DNA of 64,000 nucleotides from Mrakia gelida. Taxonomy: Eukaryota > Basidiomycota > Tremellomycetes > Cystofilobasidiales > Mrakiaceae. The translations under genes were made by a program, and so were the position numbers. The notes beneath the pieces are model-generated. The model was given only the letters and a program-made list of their open reading frames with translations. It did no database searches and had not been told where the DNA came from. The stretch lies in assembly GCA_024345305.1 (NCBI GenBank), contig BRON01000020.1, positions 62,001 to 126,000 of the forward strand, given 5' to 3'. How positions within the stretch are numbered: position 1 is the stretch's first letter; each line of letters opens with the position of its first letter. Below are positions 54,901 through 64,000 of the stretch, one piece after another.

Positions 54901-56588
54901 CGTCTCGTTTCGAAGTCCGAAACGACCCTTCCGTCGTTCGAAACTTCGGAAGCATCCTTATCGAGTACAGCAAATGCGTCCCAGATGGGATCGTAGCCTT
55001 CTTCCCGAGTTACCTCTACATGGAGTCGATCGTGGCCGCTTGGAACGATATGGTTCGTCGTTTCGCTCTTCTTCCCGTCCCGTCTCCTCCTCGAGAGTTG
55101 ATCTCGAACGAACGAACTCTCACTGACTGACGCGACTTATTTCTTCGTTTGGGATGTGATAGGGTATCCTGAACGAGGTCTGGAAGCACAAGCTCATCTT
55201 CGTGGAGACGCCCGATGCTGCTGAAACGAGTATCGCTTTGGAGAATTATCGAAAGGTGAGTCGAGTCGAGTCGCTCGCGTTTCCTCAGCTTCGCCCTTCC
55301 ACCTCGACCTCGATACTGGAGCTGACCTTCTTTAACTTCTTTCCAGGCTTGCAACAACGGTCGAGGAGCAGTTCTTCTCTCCGTTGCTCGAGGGAAAGTC
55401 TCCGAAGGAATTGATTTCGATCAGTGAGTCCTTTCCCCTTTCCTCGTCGCTTCGTCTCTGCTTCGCTGACCTCTCCTCCTCGCCTCTCTCTTTATCCCTA
55501 CTCAGCAACTACGGAAGAGCAGTCATCATGTTCGGTGTCCCTTATCAGTACACCGAGAGTCGTATCCTGAAGGTCAGCTTTTCTTCCCCTCGTTTCTTTC
55601 GACTTGACGCGTTGCTGACCTCTCGTGCTCTTCATTCAGGCTCGACTCGAATTCCTTCGAGACACCCATCGAATCAAGGAATCCGACTACCTCACCTTCG
55701 ACGCTATGCGACACGCCGCGCAATGTGTCGGGAGAGTCCTGAGAGGAAAGACCGATTGGGGGTTGATGGTGTTTGCGGATCAGGTTCGTCTTTGTTTTCG
55801 TTCTCTTCTCCCTTTTTGTCCCTCTTTTGTCCCTCGACCAAAACTGACGCTTTCTCATCCACCTTCCCACCATCCGCTCACCCGCCCACACACTCCATCA
55901 CCTGCCTACCTCCGCACTTCACGTCCCATCCACCTTCACCCGTCACTCGCCCGCCCTCAACAGCGCTTCGCCCGAGCCGACAAACGAGCCAAGCTCCCTA
56001 AATGGATCAACCAGTACATCTCTGAATCCCACTCGAAGCTCTCTACCGACATGGCCATCGCACTCTCGAGACACTTCATTCGATCCATCTCCCAGCCGTA
56101 CGATCATTCCATCACGGGGATTTCGGTTTGGAGTTTGGAGCAGTTGGAGGAGAAGCAGGAGAAGGAGAGGGTGAGTTATTTTCTTCCACCCTCCTCTGTT
56201 GCGGTTCGAGCGAGGAGGACGCGACGACGACGAGAGCTGACTTTCCCTTCCCTTCACTTCATTTCACTTCCCCCCGCCGTTCCCCTTCATGAATCAGATC
56301 GAAGCAGAACAAGCAGCCCTCTCCCCTCAATCTCGCGAAGCAGCTAGGAAACAACAACTCGCTTTGCAGCAGCAGCTCGACGCCGACGACTCGATGGGAG
56401 GAGGGTTCCTTGACGGGGACGACGACGAGGATGGGATGGATGAGGATATCGCCAGGTTCGAGGAGGAGGCGATGGTCGCTGCGGCGGCGGCTGAGAGGAG
56501 GGAGGTGAGAGCTGAGAGTGGGGGTGGTGGGGAGGCGAGTGGGAGTGAGGAGGAGGAGGGAGAGGGAGAGGGGATGGATCTGTCGTGA
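51976..56588 (+). CDS. RAD3: TFIIH 5'-3' DNA helicase RAD3/XPD
   Basis: Twenty-four exons: 51976-52007, 52103-52139, 52208-52243, 52329-52344, 52414-52475, 52575-52748, 52874-52993, 53068-53184, 53257-53380, 53451-53547, 53618-53727, 53797-53894, 53965-54059, 54138-54256, 54337-54406, 54490-54581, 54662-54741, 54867-55052, 55163-55255, 55347-55423, 55506-55572, 55640-55783, 55964-56170, 56298-56588; about 847 residues. Walker A (PSGTGKT) lies near residue 43 and the DEAH box near 236. Between them are the Fe-S cluster cysteines in RKNLCL, ARCRDL, Leu-Cys-Ser-Phe and GICPYF. The last helicase motifs include EGIDFDHNYGRAVI and [14 protein letters not shown]. The protein unwinds DNA in nucleotide excision repair and supports RNA polymerase II initiation as part of TFIIH. 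The C-terminal extension of about 90 residues is Glu/Asp/Ala-rich and longer than in yeast or human. Exon 4 is a 16-nt micro-exon. Confidence 0.97.
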
Positions 56589-57010
56589 TCAAAGTTGGTG
56601 AGACTCGTGTGGCTCTGCGTTTGGTGTGGCGGTTCGTTTACGACTTTGCTTTTGTCTTGTTGGTACTCTGTTGATGATTTCTTGATGACTGGCTGAGTCG
56701 AGGGGCGTGCAAAAACGAGGGATCGGGCACGAGCTCGAGACGACGCGCCGACTATGAACTGGATTTCCAGCAGGACAAAACTTCCAGCACCCTGCCATCT
56801 CCCCGACGAGCTCAAGTTCTTCCTATCTTTAGGTCGAGAAGTTTTGTTCTTTGTGCTCGGAAGCAACTCACAGCCTTCCTCACTTTCCCACGCGAAAACG
56901 AACTCGGCTCTGCCCTCGCTTGACCAAACAGCTTCTCAGCTTCCCTCCCCTTCCTTCCCCTTCGCCCACTCTCCCCTTCCCTCTCCACTTCGTTCGTTTG
57001 GTCTCTCAGG
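56589..57010. other. Intergenic between RAD3 and the UPF0658 gene
   Basis: 3' flank of RAD3 and the CT-rich leader of the next gene. Nothing else was recognised. Confidence 0.45.
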
Positions 57011-59277
57011 ATGGCCTACAACGCTTCGTACAGCCCTTCATTACTAGCTACGAGAGCTCAGAAACTCTTCTTTTCCACAGGTTCGTGCTTCGGCTCGATC
57101 CGTCCTTTGTGAATCCCTTCCTTCGAAGCTCACCATCCTCGTGGGGCCTTCTCTCTTTGGACGAGAACAGTGGTGGTGGAGGGAGTGATAGTCACAGCTT
57201 TGGTCGCATCTGTCTTCGGGCTCGTAGAGGTGAGTCTACTTAGTCCTGTTGGGTTCGTCAAGAGGGAAGGAGGGGAGAGAGAGGGGTGTTTTTCTTGCGA
57301 GCTCAGAGCTCACTCGTTCTTCCTCCTTTTTTCGGTTTCGGACGAGGATAGAGTGCTGTGTCGGTTCAGACTCCTCTGCTCAAGACTATACCAGGTGAGT
57401 CGTCGGATGCTGGGAGGAGACGAGAAGGGAGGGACCTGCCCCCGTGAGCTCGAGCTCACCAACAGCTGACCCAACCAAACCTTTCTTTCCTTTCACTTTC
57501 CCTTCCTCCAGTGTACCTGGCTTTGTTCGTCTTCGCGATGATCTTCCTCGTGGTGATCACCATCGACGCTATGCGCTTACGGTGAGTAAAGCGAGCCTCA
57601 TCCTTTCTCAACCGAACGAGGAGGGCCGGAAACGGTCTCAGACGAGACGAGACCAGACCGCAATACTCGAGCTCACCTCTCCCTCCTCTTCCCTTCCTCT
57701 CGACAGGAACATCATCCAAATCCTCGGCATCCTAGTGTTCAACCTCTTGCTCATGATCTACTCGACCCTTCAGATCAAGCAGACCCGGGACGCTCTGCAT
57801 GGGTCGAGAGCTGAAGGGCTGGATCCGGAGGATTGTGAAGGAGATAACTACCTCGTTCGTTCTTCTTTCTCTTCTCCCTACTCTGGCACCTTTTCGTCTC
57901 CAAGCTGACTCGATTATTCAATTCTTCGAACAGTCCTGTGATGGATCAGAGTCGCTCTACGCGCTCATCCTCCCTCTCCTGATCGTCCTCCCCATCATCA
58001 TGGCCGTCGCCGAGATCTCGATGGTTTGGCTGGCGAGAACTCTGTTTGAAGATTACGGCTGGGACGTTTTTAGGTCTCTCGGTGAGTCTCGTCTTTTGGG
58101 TTCGCTTGCCTTGTGGGCAAAATCTGAGGGAGACGAACGACGTTGACTGAACCTTCCTTCGCGTGCGAAACGAAACGCGTCTTTCAGGAGCCGATCTCAA
58201 GCTCAAGAACATGTACCAGAAGCTCCAAGTGCTTATCACCTTGCTCAAGTTCGATATCTTCTTCTTGTTCGGCGAGTCTAACCTCGGAACGAAGGACGCG
58301 AAGGGTGGGAATCGAAGCTCAAGCTCATCGTCGTTCGCGCCTCTTCCTTTCTTTCGTGGTGCCGTCTCCTCCATTCAGGCTTTTGCGGACAGTTCCTGAT
58401 ACTGGTACCCTCCTTCCTCGAGCGTCAAGGAGGAGGAGGAAGGACCGAGTTCATCCTCACCATTGTTGCGCTTCCAATCTCGATACTTGTGGTGGGTCGC
58501 GTCTCGTTTCGCTCGCTCCCCGTTCCGACCTTCACACATCAAACTGACTTGCACCCTCCCGCTGTACCATCATTTCAGACTGTCCTCTGCATCTTCGCCG
58601 CCAAACGAGAAGTTAAATGGCTCATGTCGTTCTGCCTGTTCGTCTCTCCCTCGTCCCTCTTTTCTCGTCTCTGTCTCTCTCATCGACCATCGTCCATCTC
58701 GTCTCGTCCGCACTCGGTCCCTGACTCTGACCCTCATCACCTCTGCGTACCTTCAGACTCGTCTTCGTCGGAGGAATGGCCTATGCGATCTACAAATTCG
58801 TCTCCCTCTTCCTCCCAGCAACTCGTCGCTACTTCAACTCGACTCGTCGAACCCTCGGAGTCTTCGCGGCCTTCTCGACCGTCCTCCTCTTCGCCACCTT
58901 CGTCGTTGGGATCCTCTGCTCTATGAACTTCGGAAAGGGACTGCTGAACGCTCAAGGTTCGTTCGACTCATTCGTCCTCTTCTTTCACTCCTCCATTTGC
59001 ACCTTCTTCTCATCTCGTCTCATCGCGTCCCGCTGACCTTCTGCCTTTCCTCCCAACCCCCTCTTTCCTTCGTCTAGAACCAACCCGAGCAGCTCTCCCT
59101 TCTTTCGTCCTCTCCCCAGGAGGCTCCTCCAATCCCAAAGACCCGGACTCTCGTCCTGACTCTGCCTCCTGGCCAGCAGCGTTCGCCCTCGACGCGAGAG
59201 GGAGGAAGCCGTCGAACCTCTCGAATCCGGGGTCGGCGAACGGAGGGAAGGAGACACCTCGAATGGTCATCGAGTAG
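57011..59277 (+). CDS. UPF0658 Golgi membrane protein
   Basis: Eleven exons: 57011-57080, 57171-57229, 57352-57394, 57512-57581, 57707-57854, 57934-58081, 58188-58271, 58379-58491, 58579-58637, 58757-58956, 59078-59277; about 397 residues. At least seven hydrophobic helices are visible, including VYLALFVFAMIFLVVITIDA, the IIQILGILVFNLLLMIYSTL block with its RLRN entry, LILPLLIVLPIIMAVAEISM and GVFAAFSTVLLFATFVVGIL. This layout matches the fungal UPF0658 family reported at the Golgi in fission yeast; its activity is unknown. The C-terminal 65 residues are soluble and Ser/Pro-rich. Intron 7 (58272-58378) appears to have a GC donor (G|GCGAGT) with a normal acceptor, since the frame and the conserved GFCGQF junction require it. 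Confidence 0.85.
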
Positions 59278-60083
59278 GGTGAACTGGGATACTTTGCTGG
59301 GCCCGAACGGGTGGGAGGAAGCAGAGGGACGGTGGGCATGAAGAAGGAAGAGGTTGAACGAAACGAGACGAGACGAGACGAGATGACGAGCACGATCTTC
59401 CACGGACGGGGACTTTTCTTTCTCTCACTTCTATACTAGCATTAGTGGCGTGTCACTTTGGTAGACGGAAGGTGCATCATTTTAGGTTATCACATCTCTC
59501 GGCCTGGACTTTCTTCCTCTGTTTTTGGCTCGCTCGAGCGACTGAGACGCGACGCGACCTCTCTTTCTCTTTTTAACTCCCTCTCTCTCGATCTGCCTCT
59601 CCTTTTGATAGGTCCGTCTTTTACTTATAATCTGATGCCTACTAACGAACGATCCCGTTGTCTCGTCGAAAGATCCTTCCAAACCTTGACCTGAAATCGA
59701 CCCAGCACTTTGCCTTCGACCTTTTGTCCCTCGACTCTGCGGCTCGGACGCGGGTACGGCGGTCAAAGCACGTATACTCGTCGTCTCTGATCAACAGCCA
59801 GAACCCTCGGAGGATCGATGAGGGAGAGGGACTCTTCTTTGTACTCGGTCGTTCGGTCGGTCGCGTCGAAGTCGACGAGCATCGATAATCTTCTTCGCTC
59901 GCTCGTTTGGCTCGACAGCACCGCAAGTGGACGGCGTAGAGTCATCAAGAGTGGAAGATGGAGTAGCGAGTTGGAGATAGGAAGAGCGAGAGAACGAAGC
60001 AAACGAAACGAAACGAGAAACAAAAAGCACGAACGAAGGCAAAGCAAAGCAAATCAACCCACTCGACCACCCTCGACACAGCG
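59278..60083. other. Convergent intergenic region
   Basis: About 0.8 kb between two 3' ends. Short tandem ACGAG-type units occur near 59360-59395 and purine-rich CGAAA units near 59990-60030. T-rich patches fit 3'UTRs. No gene was seen on either strand. Confidence 0.45.
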
Positions 60084-63000
60084 CTAGCTCCCCTCTCCTA
60101 GTCCCAGATCAGCCTCATCATAATCCCCCCACTGATCCCCTTCCGACTGCTCCTGCTGCTCTCCCCCCTGCCCGTCCTCTAGCGCCTGATGCTCATGCTC
60201 CTGCTGCATCCGATGCAACTGCCTCAACCCTTCCATGTCCATCCCCAGCGCGCTGTCCTCCTCTTGGTGCTGAGACCCGTACTGCTGCTGAGGAAGACCC
60301 ATTCCGACGAGTTGAGGATCGAGGTCTCCTAGTTCTTCGACGAGTTGGGGGTCGAGTTGGAGGATTTGATGAGGGTGGGTGGAAGTGAGATCGACGTCGA
60401 CGTGGGAAGGGTCGAGGTCGTAGTGGATGGCGTTGGGGTCTGCTTCTGCTTCTCCTCCGTCTTGCTGTTGTTGATCGTCGTCCTCGAGGTGCTGTCCTCC
60501 TCCTTCGTCGTCGGCGTCGGGAAGGGAGTAGTGCTGCTCGTCCTCGTCGCCGACTCCTCCCTCGACCCCTTCACTCCCCTCGACTGACCCTCCTCCTCCT
60601 CCTCCCTCCGCCTCAGCCAGCTCAGCAAACCGTCTCGTATACCCTTCCACCTCCTGAGACTGCATCCGAGCGGCCATGACTGCTGCTTCCGTCGCTCCTC
60701 CGGAGGGAGAGTGCAGGTAGCCTTCCGTGCGAGGTTCGATGAGGAGGGTTTTGCGTTTCCGTTTCCGGGTCTGGGAAGAGGGAGGGAGGGACGAAGAGGA
60801 CCGGTTTTAGTGAGACGAGAGGTGAGAGAGAGAAGATGACGAGAGAGCGAGAACGAAGGCAACGAGGACTGACCTTGGGGTTCACTGGCGATGCCGCCCA
60901 GTTGACAGCGACGACTCGGTTCCGATCCTCGTTCGACTGGTTTGGGTTCTCCCGCTTGAGACGAGCGTATTCGATGTGGTAGTACTCTATTCGAAACAAG
61001 GGAAAGAGTAGAGATCAGCTCTCGATCGTTCGAGCGAGACGAAACTCGACGCGTCGAACGAAGACGAGGACAAACCAGTGTAGAGGGTCGGTGGACGTTC
61101 CTCTCGGGGTTTCCTGCCCTTCGCGTTCTGAAACCATGCAAACAAGAGCGGGGGAGAGGAAGACTCGAGTCAGCGATCAACAGAGAAACGGGGTCGAAGA
61201 AGAAAGGGAAACGACGGACTCACCTTCGGATTCGAGGGTTCCTCGCCCCAAAGTCTCGCCACCTCTCGAATGATCTGAGTGTTCTCCATATCCGGATGCT
61301 CACTCTTCAGTCGCAGGTACTCGGTTCCGTAGAAGACTGTTTCGAAACGAAAGGAGCCAAGGAAAGGAACGCGAGTCAGTTCGGTTCGGGTTTCGACGCG
61401 TCTTCGCGTTTTCTCCTTCTATCTCTCCTTCTCCTAACGCGACGACACTCCATCTCTCAAAAAAAGATGCGGCGGATTGGTTCGCGCGACTCACCGTTGT
61501 ACCGACTAGGTTTCCTCTTCTTCTTCGTTGCCACTCCTCCCTCTCCCACGTCCCCTCCCAACCCTCCACTCCCACTCCCGCTCGCCTCCGCATTCCCAGC
61601 CCCACCGAATCCTCCTGCAGCAGTAACCATCTGCTGATACACGCTCGAAGGCAAGTTCCAAGCGTTCAACTGCTGTTCCTCTGCGAGTCCGATCGGTTCA
61701 GATAAGTGGAGGAGGCCAGCGGGGAGGAAGATCTGAGGGTTGTTGTCGTCGTTGGTTCCGTCGAGGCTGTTGGTTTCGTCTCCGTCGACGCCTTCGTCGT
61801 CGTCGTCTTCTGGGAGGAGAGAGAGGTCGAGGTCCTCGTCCTCGTCCTTGTTGAGGGGTTGAGGGAACTCGTCGTCGTTCCCGTAGCCGCCTTCGGGTTC
61901 GAGGTCGTCGATTTCGGGGTGAGAGGAGTAGGAGGGCTGAGTTTGGGGCTGAGGCTGATGTTGGGGAAGGTAGGTTGGGAGGGAAGGTAGGATGTGGATG
62001 TTGGTGTTGGTTCCTAAAGGAGGGTAGTGAGCTGGTCGAGGGAGGAAGTGATTGGGTTGGAGGTTGAAGGTGGAGCTGTCGGAGGAGTAGGATGTTGGAT
62101 TTGGCGGTTGGGAGAGGTGGTTGTGATGGGAGTTGGATAGAGAAGCTGTGATGTTGGCTGTTGCTTTGGAATGGGAGAGTTTGGCTGAAGGGAGAGGGGC
62201 AGAGTGGGAGGGAGGCGAGGGAAGACGAGACGAGACGAAGGTTAGCTCGCTCTCGAGCTCACATCGCCAGACAGACCTGGGTTGAGCAGCACGACTCACC
62301 CTTCTTCCTCTTACTACCTCCTCTCTTCGCAGCCCGTCCCGTATCCAACTCGACTGCTATCTCTACGTAGCCGGTTCCCTTTGCGAGTTCTGAATCCATG
62401 ACGGCTCTCCAAACGTGATCTGGGACGGCGCATCGGGAGACCTTGAAGTCTATCGTTCTAGGATCCACTCCCTCGAGGGACTTGATGTTAGTGGTGACGA
62501 AGGTGAGAGCTTCCTGTGCATTGGGGGAAGGAGGGATGGAGGGAGGAAGGCGAGAGTGTGAGCTCGTTCGGGAGGAAGCTCGATAGAACGAGAGAGGGGG
62601 ACCGACCTGCCTGGTCTCGAAGAGTTTCCCATAGCAACCTTCTCCATCGTCTCCTCCTAGAACATACTTGCAGAGAGTGTGATCGTAGACGTTGGAGGAG
62701 GTTGAGGAAGACGAGGGAGGGAGGTCGTCGAGGAGGAGGTGAGCTTGATTAGATTCTCCGTTTCCTTCTGGGTGGTCGTGCTCGTGCAGTTGGAGAGGAA
62801 TCCCATGTTCGTCGAGTTGAAGATGTTGTTCGAGGTGCTGGAACTGGTGAAGCTGGAGGTCGAGATGGTGCTGTTGAAGTTGATCGTGTGGGATGTTGAG
62901 CTCGACGTCTGCTGCTCCTTCCTCTCCTCCCTCCTCCTCTTGTCCAAAATCATCGAGCTGCTGCTCTCCTCCTCCAAGATGACCGAGCTCGTTCTCCAAC

Positions 63001-63098
63001 TGCTCCTGGTATTCCTGATGCTGGTAGTGCTCCTCCGCATGTTGATGGACCTGATCTTGAAGCGCTTGGACGTGAGAGCTCATCCTCGTTGACCTCAT
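60084..63098 (-). CDS. HMG/YABBY-like two-repeat protein, paralog B
   Basis: Seven coding exons on the minus strand: 62607-63098, 62300-62513, 61495-62184, 61224-61336, 61076-61127, 60874-60986, 60084-60770; about 786 residues. The N-terminus is His/Gln-rich with coiled-coil character. Then come Thr-Leu-Cys-Lys-Tyr-Val-Leu-Gly-Gly, a Gly-Cys-Tyr-Gly-Lys-Leu-Phe-Glu-Thr-Arg motif and an SELAKGTGYVEI motif, matching paralog A. A linker with acidic runs leads to KKKRKPSRYN and two repeats of HMG/YABBY type on exons of exactly 113 nt each, joined by a 52-nt exon. A basic RKRKRK motif follows, a likely nuclear localisation signal, and then a long acidic Gln/Glu-rich C-terminus that could act as an activation domain. 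It is probably a chromatin or transcription factor (inference). Two ATGs (63098 and 63083) are possible starts; a leader intron seems to lie at 63168-63254. Confidence 0.82.
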
Positions 63099-63919
63099 CC
63101 GAGAAGGCAGGAGGAGGTGGAAAGTGAGGTCGACCTTTTTCGACGACGAAGACGGTTCTTTCCAGCTCTGGAAATCATCCAAAGAAGTGAGATTTCAGGT
63201 TCAGGTCAGTTTCGAGAAGATGGAAGTTGGAAAGAGATCGAACCTGGCACTCACCGAGGGCAGAGGGGGGGAGGGGTGTAGCGGTTGGCGAGAGAAAGGG
63301 CCAGCCGCCAAACCTGCTCAGCCGCTCGACACGAGGGAGACAGGGCGCGTCTCGCATTCTCTATGATCTCTCAGCTCTCTTTGTTGTTTTGCCAGAGGGA
63401 GAGCCTTGCAGAAGAAATTAGAGAGGCGAAAATCTGGAGAGCAGAAATGCAAAGGCGAAAGAGCGAGAAGAGGACGACGCGTCGAGGCGAGGTCTGGGAC
63501 GCTTCAGGCTTGATCGTCTCCAGGTGAGTGACGAACCACGAGTACGAAGAAAAGGTTGATCTCTGAGCTCTTCGAGATGGGTAAGTGAAGACGAGGAGAG
63601 GGAGAGGAGAGTTGGGCGAGCTCGATGCAGACGACGCGTCCCCTCGACGAGCCTGCTTCTTTGTCGTTCACTCTGGATATTTCAACTTCCTCGTGGCTAC
63701 TACCAGCATATCAGCCTCCTAGTATCCTCGCTACTTCAGGTCTAGCCCAAAAATCTTGATGACGCGTGTCCTTCCTTCTCGACGCGACTACTTCTTTTGA
63801 GCCCTCCTCGCCTCGCGGCCGCTCCGCCACCCAACCCTCACTCACTCTCTCTCTCTCCCTTCCCTTCCCTTCCCTCCCCTCGGCTCCCCTTCCTTCCTTC
63901 TCCCTTTCTCTCGTTCAAG
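63099..63919. promoter_or_regulatory. Divergent upstream region at the right end
   Basis: Holds the leader and promoter of paralog B, including a probable leader intron (63168-63254, GTGAGT donor, CTGAC branch, CCAG acceptor on the minus strand), and the promoter of the last gene. Two GACGCGTC copies lie near 63476 and 63633. A CT-rich leader covers 63840-63915. An upstream minus-strand ATG frame (63357-63175) would not splice into the paralog B frame and is probably an upstream ORF or chance. Confidence 0.45.
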
Positions 63920-64000
63920 ATGCCTCCTGCCTCTACTCAAGACAAGCGTCAGATGTCTAAGCAGATGCGTAACCAAGAGAACGAGGCTGAGGTTGACTCT
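63920..64000 (+). CDS. 5' end of an unidentified gene, cut by the window edge
   Basis: An ATG after a long CT-rich leader opens a frame of 27 codons to the window end. The product is hydrophilic, with a Gln-Asp-Lys-Arg-Gln-Met-Ser-Lys-Gln-Met start and an acidic continuation. No domain can be recognised from so little. The leader context matches that of the other real genes in the window, which is the main reason to accept the start. Confidence 0.5.
   Translation, partial: MPPASTQDKRQMSKQMRNQENEAEVDS

Noticed and set aside
63175..63357. Minus-strand ATG frame before paralog B as its true N-terminus
   Set aside because: Joining it over the leader intron gives a different frame from the conserved protein.
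1..64000. tRNA, rRNA, CRISPR arrays, transposons or bacterial-type operons
   Set aside because: I looked for cloverleaf-like sequences, direct-repeat arrays, reverse transcriptase or transposase motifs and terminal repeats and saw none; genes are spliced and individually transcribed.

Overview
The window is nuclear DNA from an intron-rich fungus, most likely a basidiomycetous yeast of the Pucciniomycotina, such as a Rhodotorula/Sporobolomyces-type red yeast. The kingdom is supported by mitochondrial-targeted enzymes, a white-collar-2 photoreceptor partner, a fungal xanthine dioxygenase and dense short introns (GTGAGT/GTTCGT/GTACGT donors, CTGAC branch sites, CAG acceptors). The lineage is inference from gene style. 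DNA is moderately GC-rich. No rRNA, tRNA, CRISPR array or transposon was recognised.

Layout, left to right: the 3' end of a possible AVL9 gene; a gene with two HMG/YABBY-like repeats; a doubtful small ORF; wc-2 (minus); the nickel/cobalt permease NIC1; succinate dehydrogenase flavoprotein SDH1; replication protein A large subunit RFA1; MCM-binding protein MCMBP (minus); a HIG1/RCF1 respiratory factor; a Fus1-like membrane SH3 protein (minus); a broken MYND-finger gene; two unknown Ser-rich proteins; the H/ACA snoRNP factor NAF1; xanthine dioxygenase xanA (minus); a BTB-like protein (minus); an unresolved 1.8-kb stretch; an unknown gene with frame lesions; a mitochondrial cysteine-synthase-like enzyme (minus); a second MYND-finger gene; ornithine carbamoyltransferase ARG3; TFIIH helicase RAD3; a UPF0658 Golgi membrane protein; a second HMG/YABBY-like gene (minus); and the first 27 codons of another gene.

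Most genes are unrelated housekeeping functions. Loose groups are replication/repair (RFA1 tail-to-tail with MCMBP, and RAD3), mitochondrial metabolism (SDH1, RCF1, cysteine synthase, ARG3), and metal or purine use (NIC1, xanA). The strongest candidate for something undescribed is the pair of paralogous HMG/YABBY-like genes facing each other across about 57 kb. They share exon phases, a cysteine-containing N-terminal domain I cannot name, and a duplicated 113-nt exon module. Other points of note are a palindrome (GACGCGTC) scattered through non-coding DNA, many micro-exons including a 7-nt exon in SDH1, an RG-rich linker in RFA1, and two genes whose frames are interrupted although their neighbours are intact. 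Gene models were made by hand from splice signals and protein logic; exon coordinates are given in each entry.
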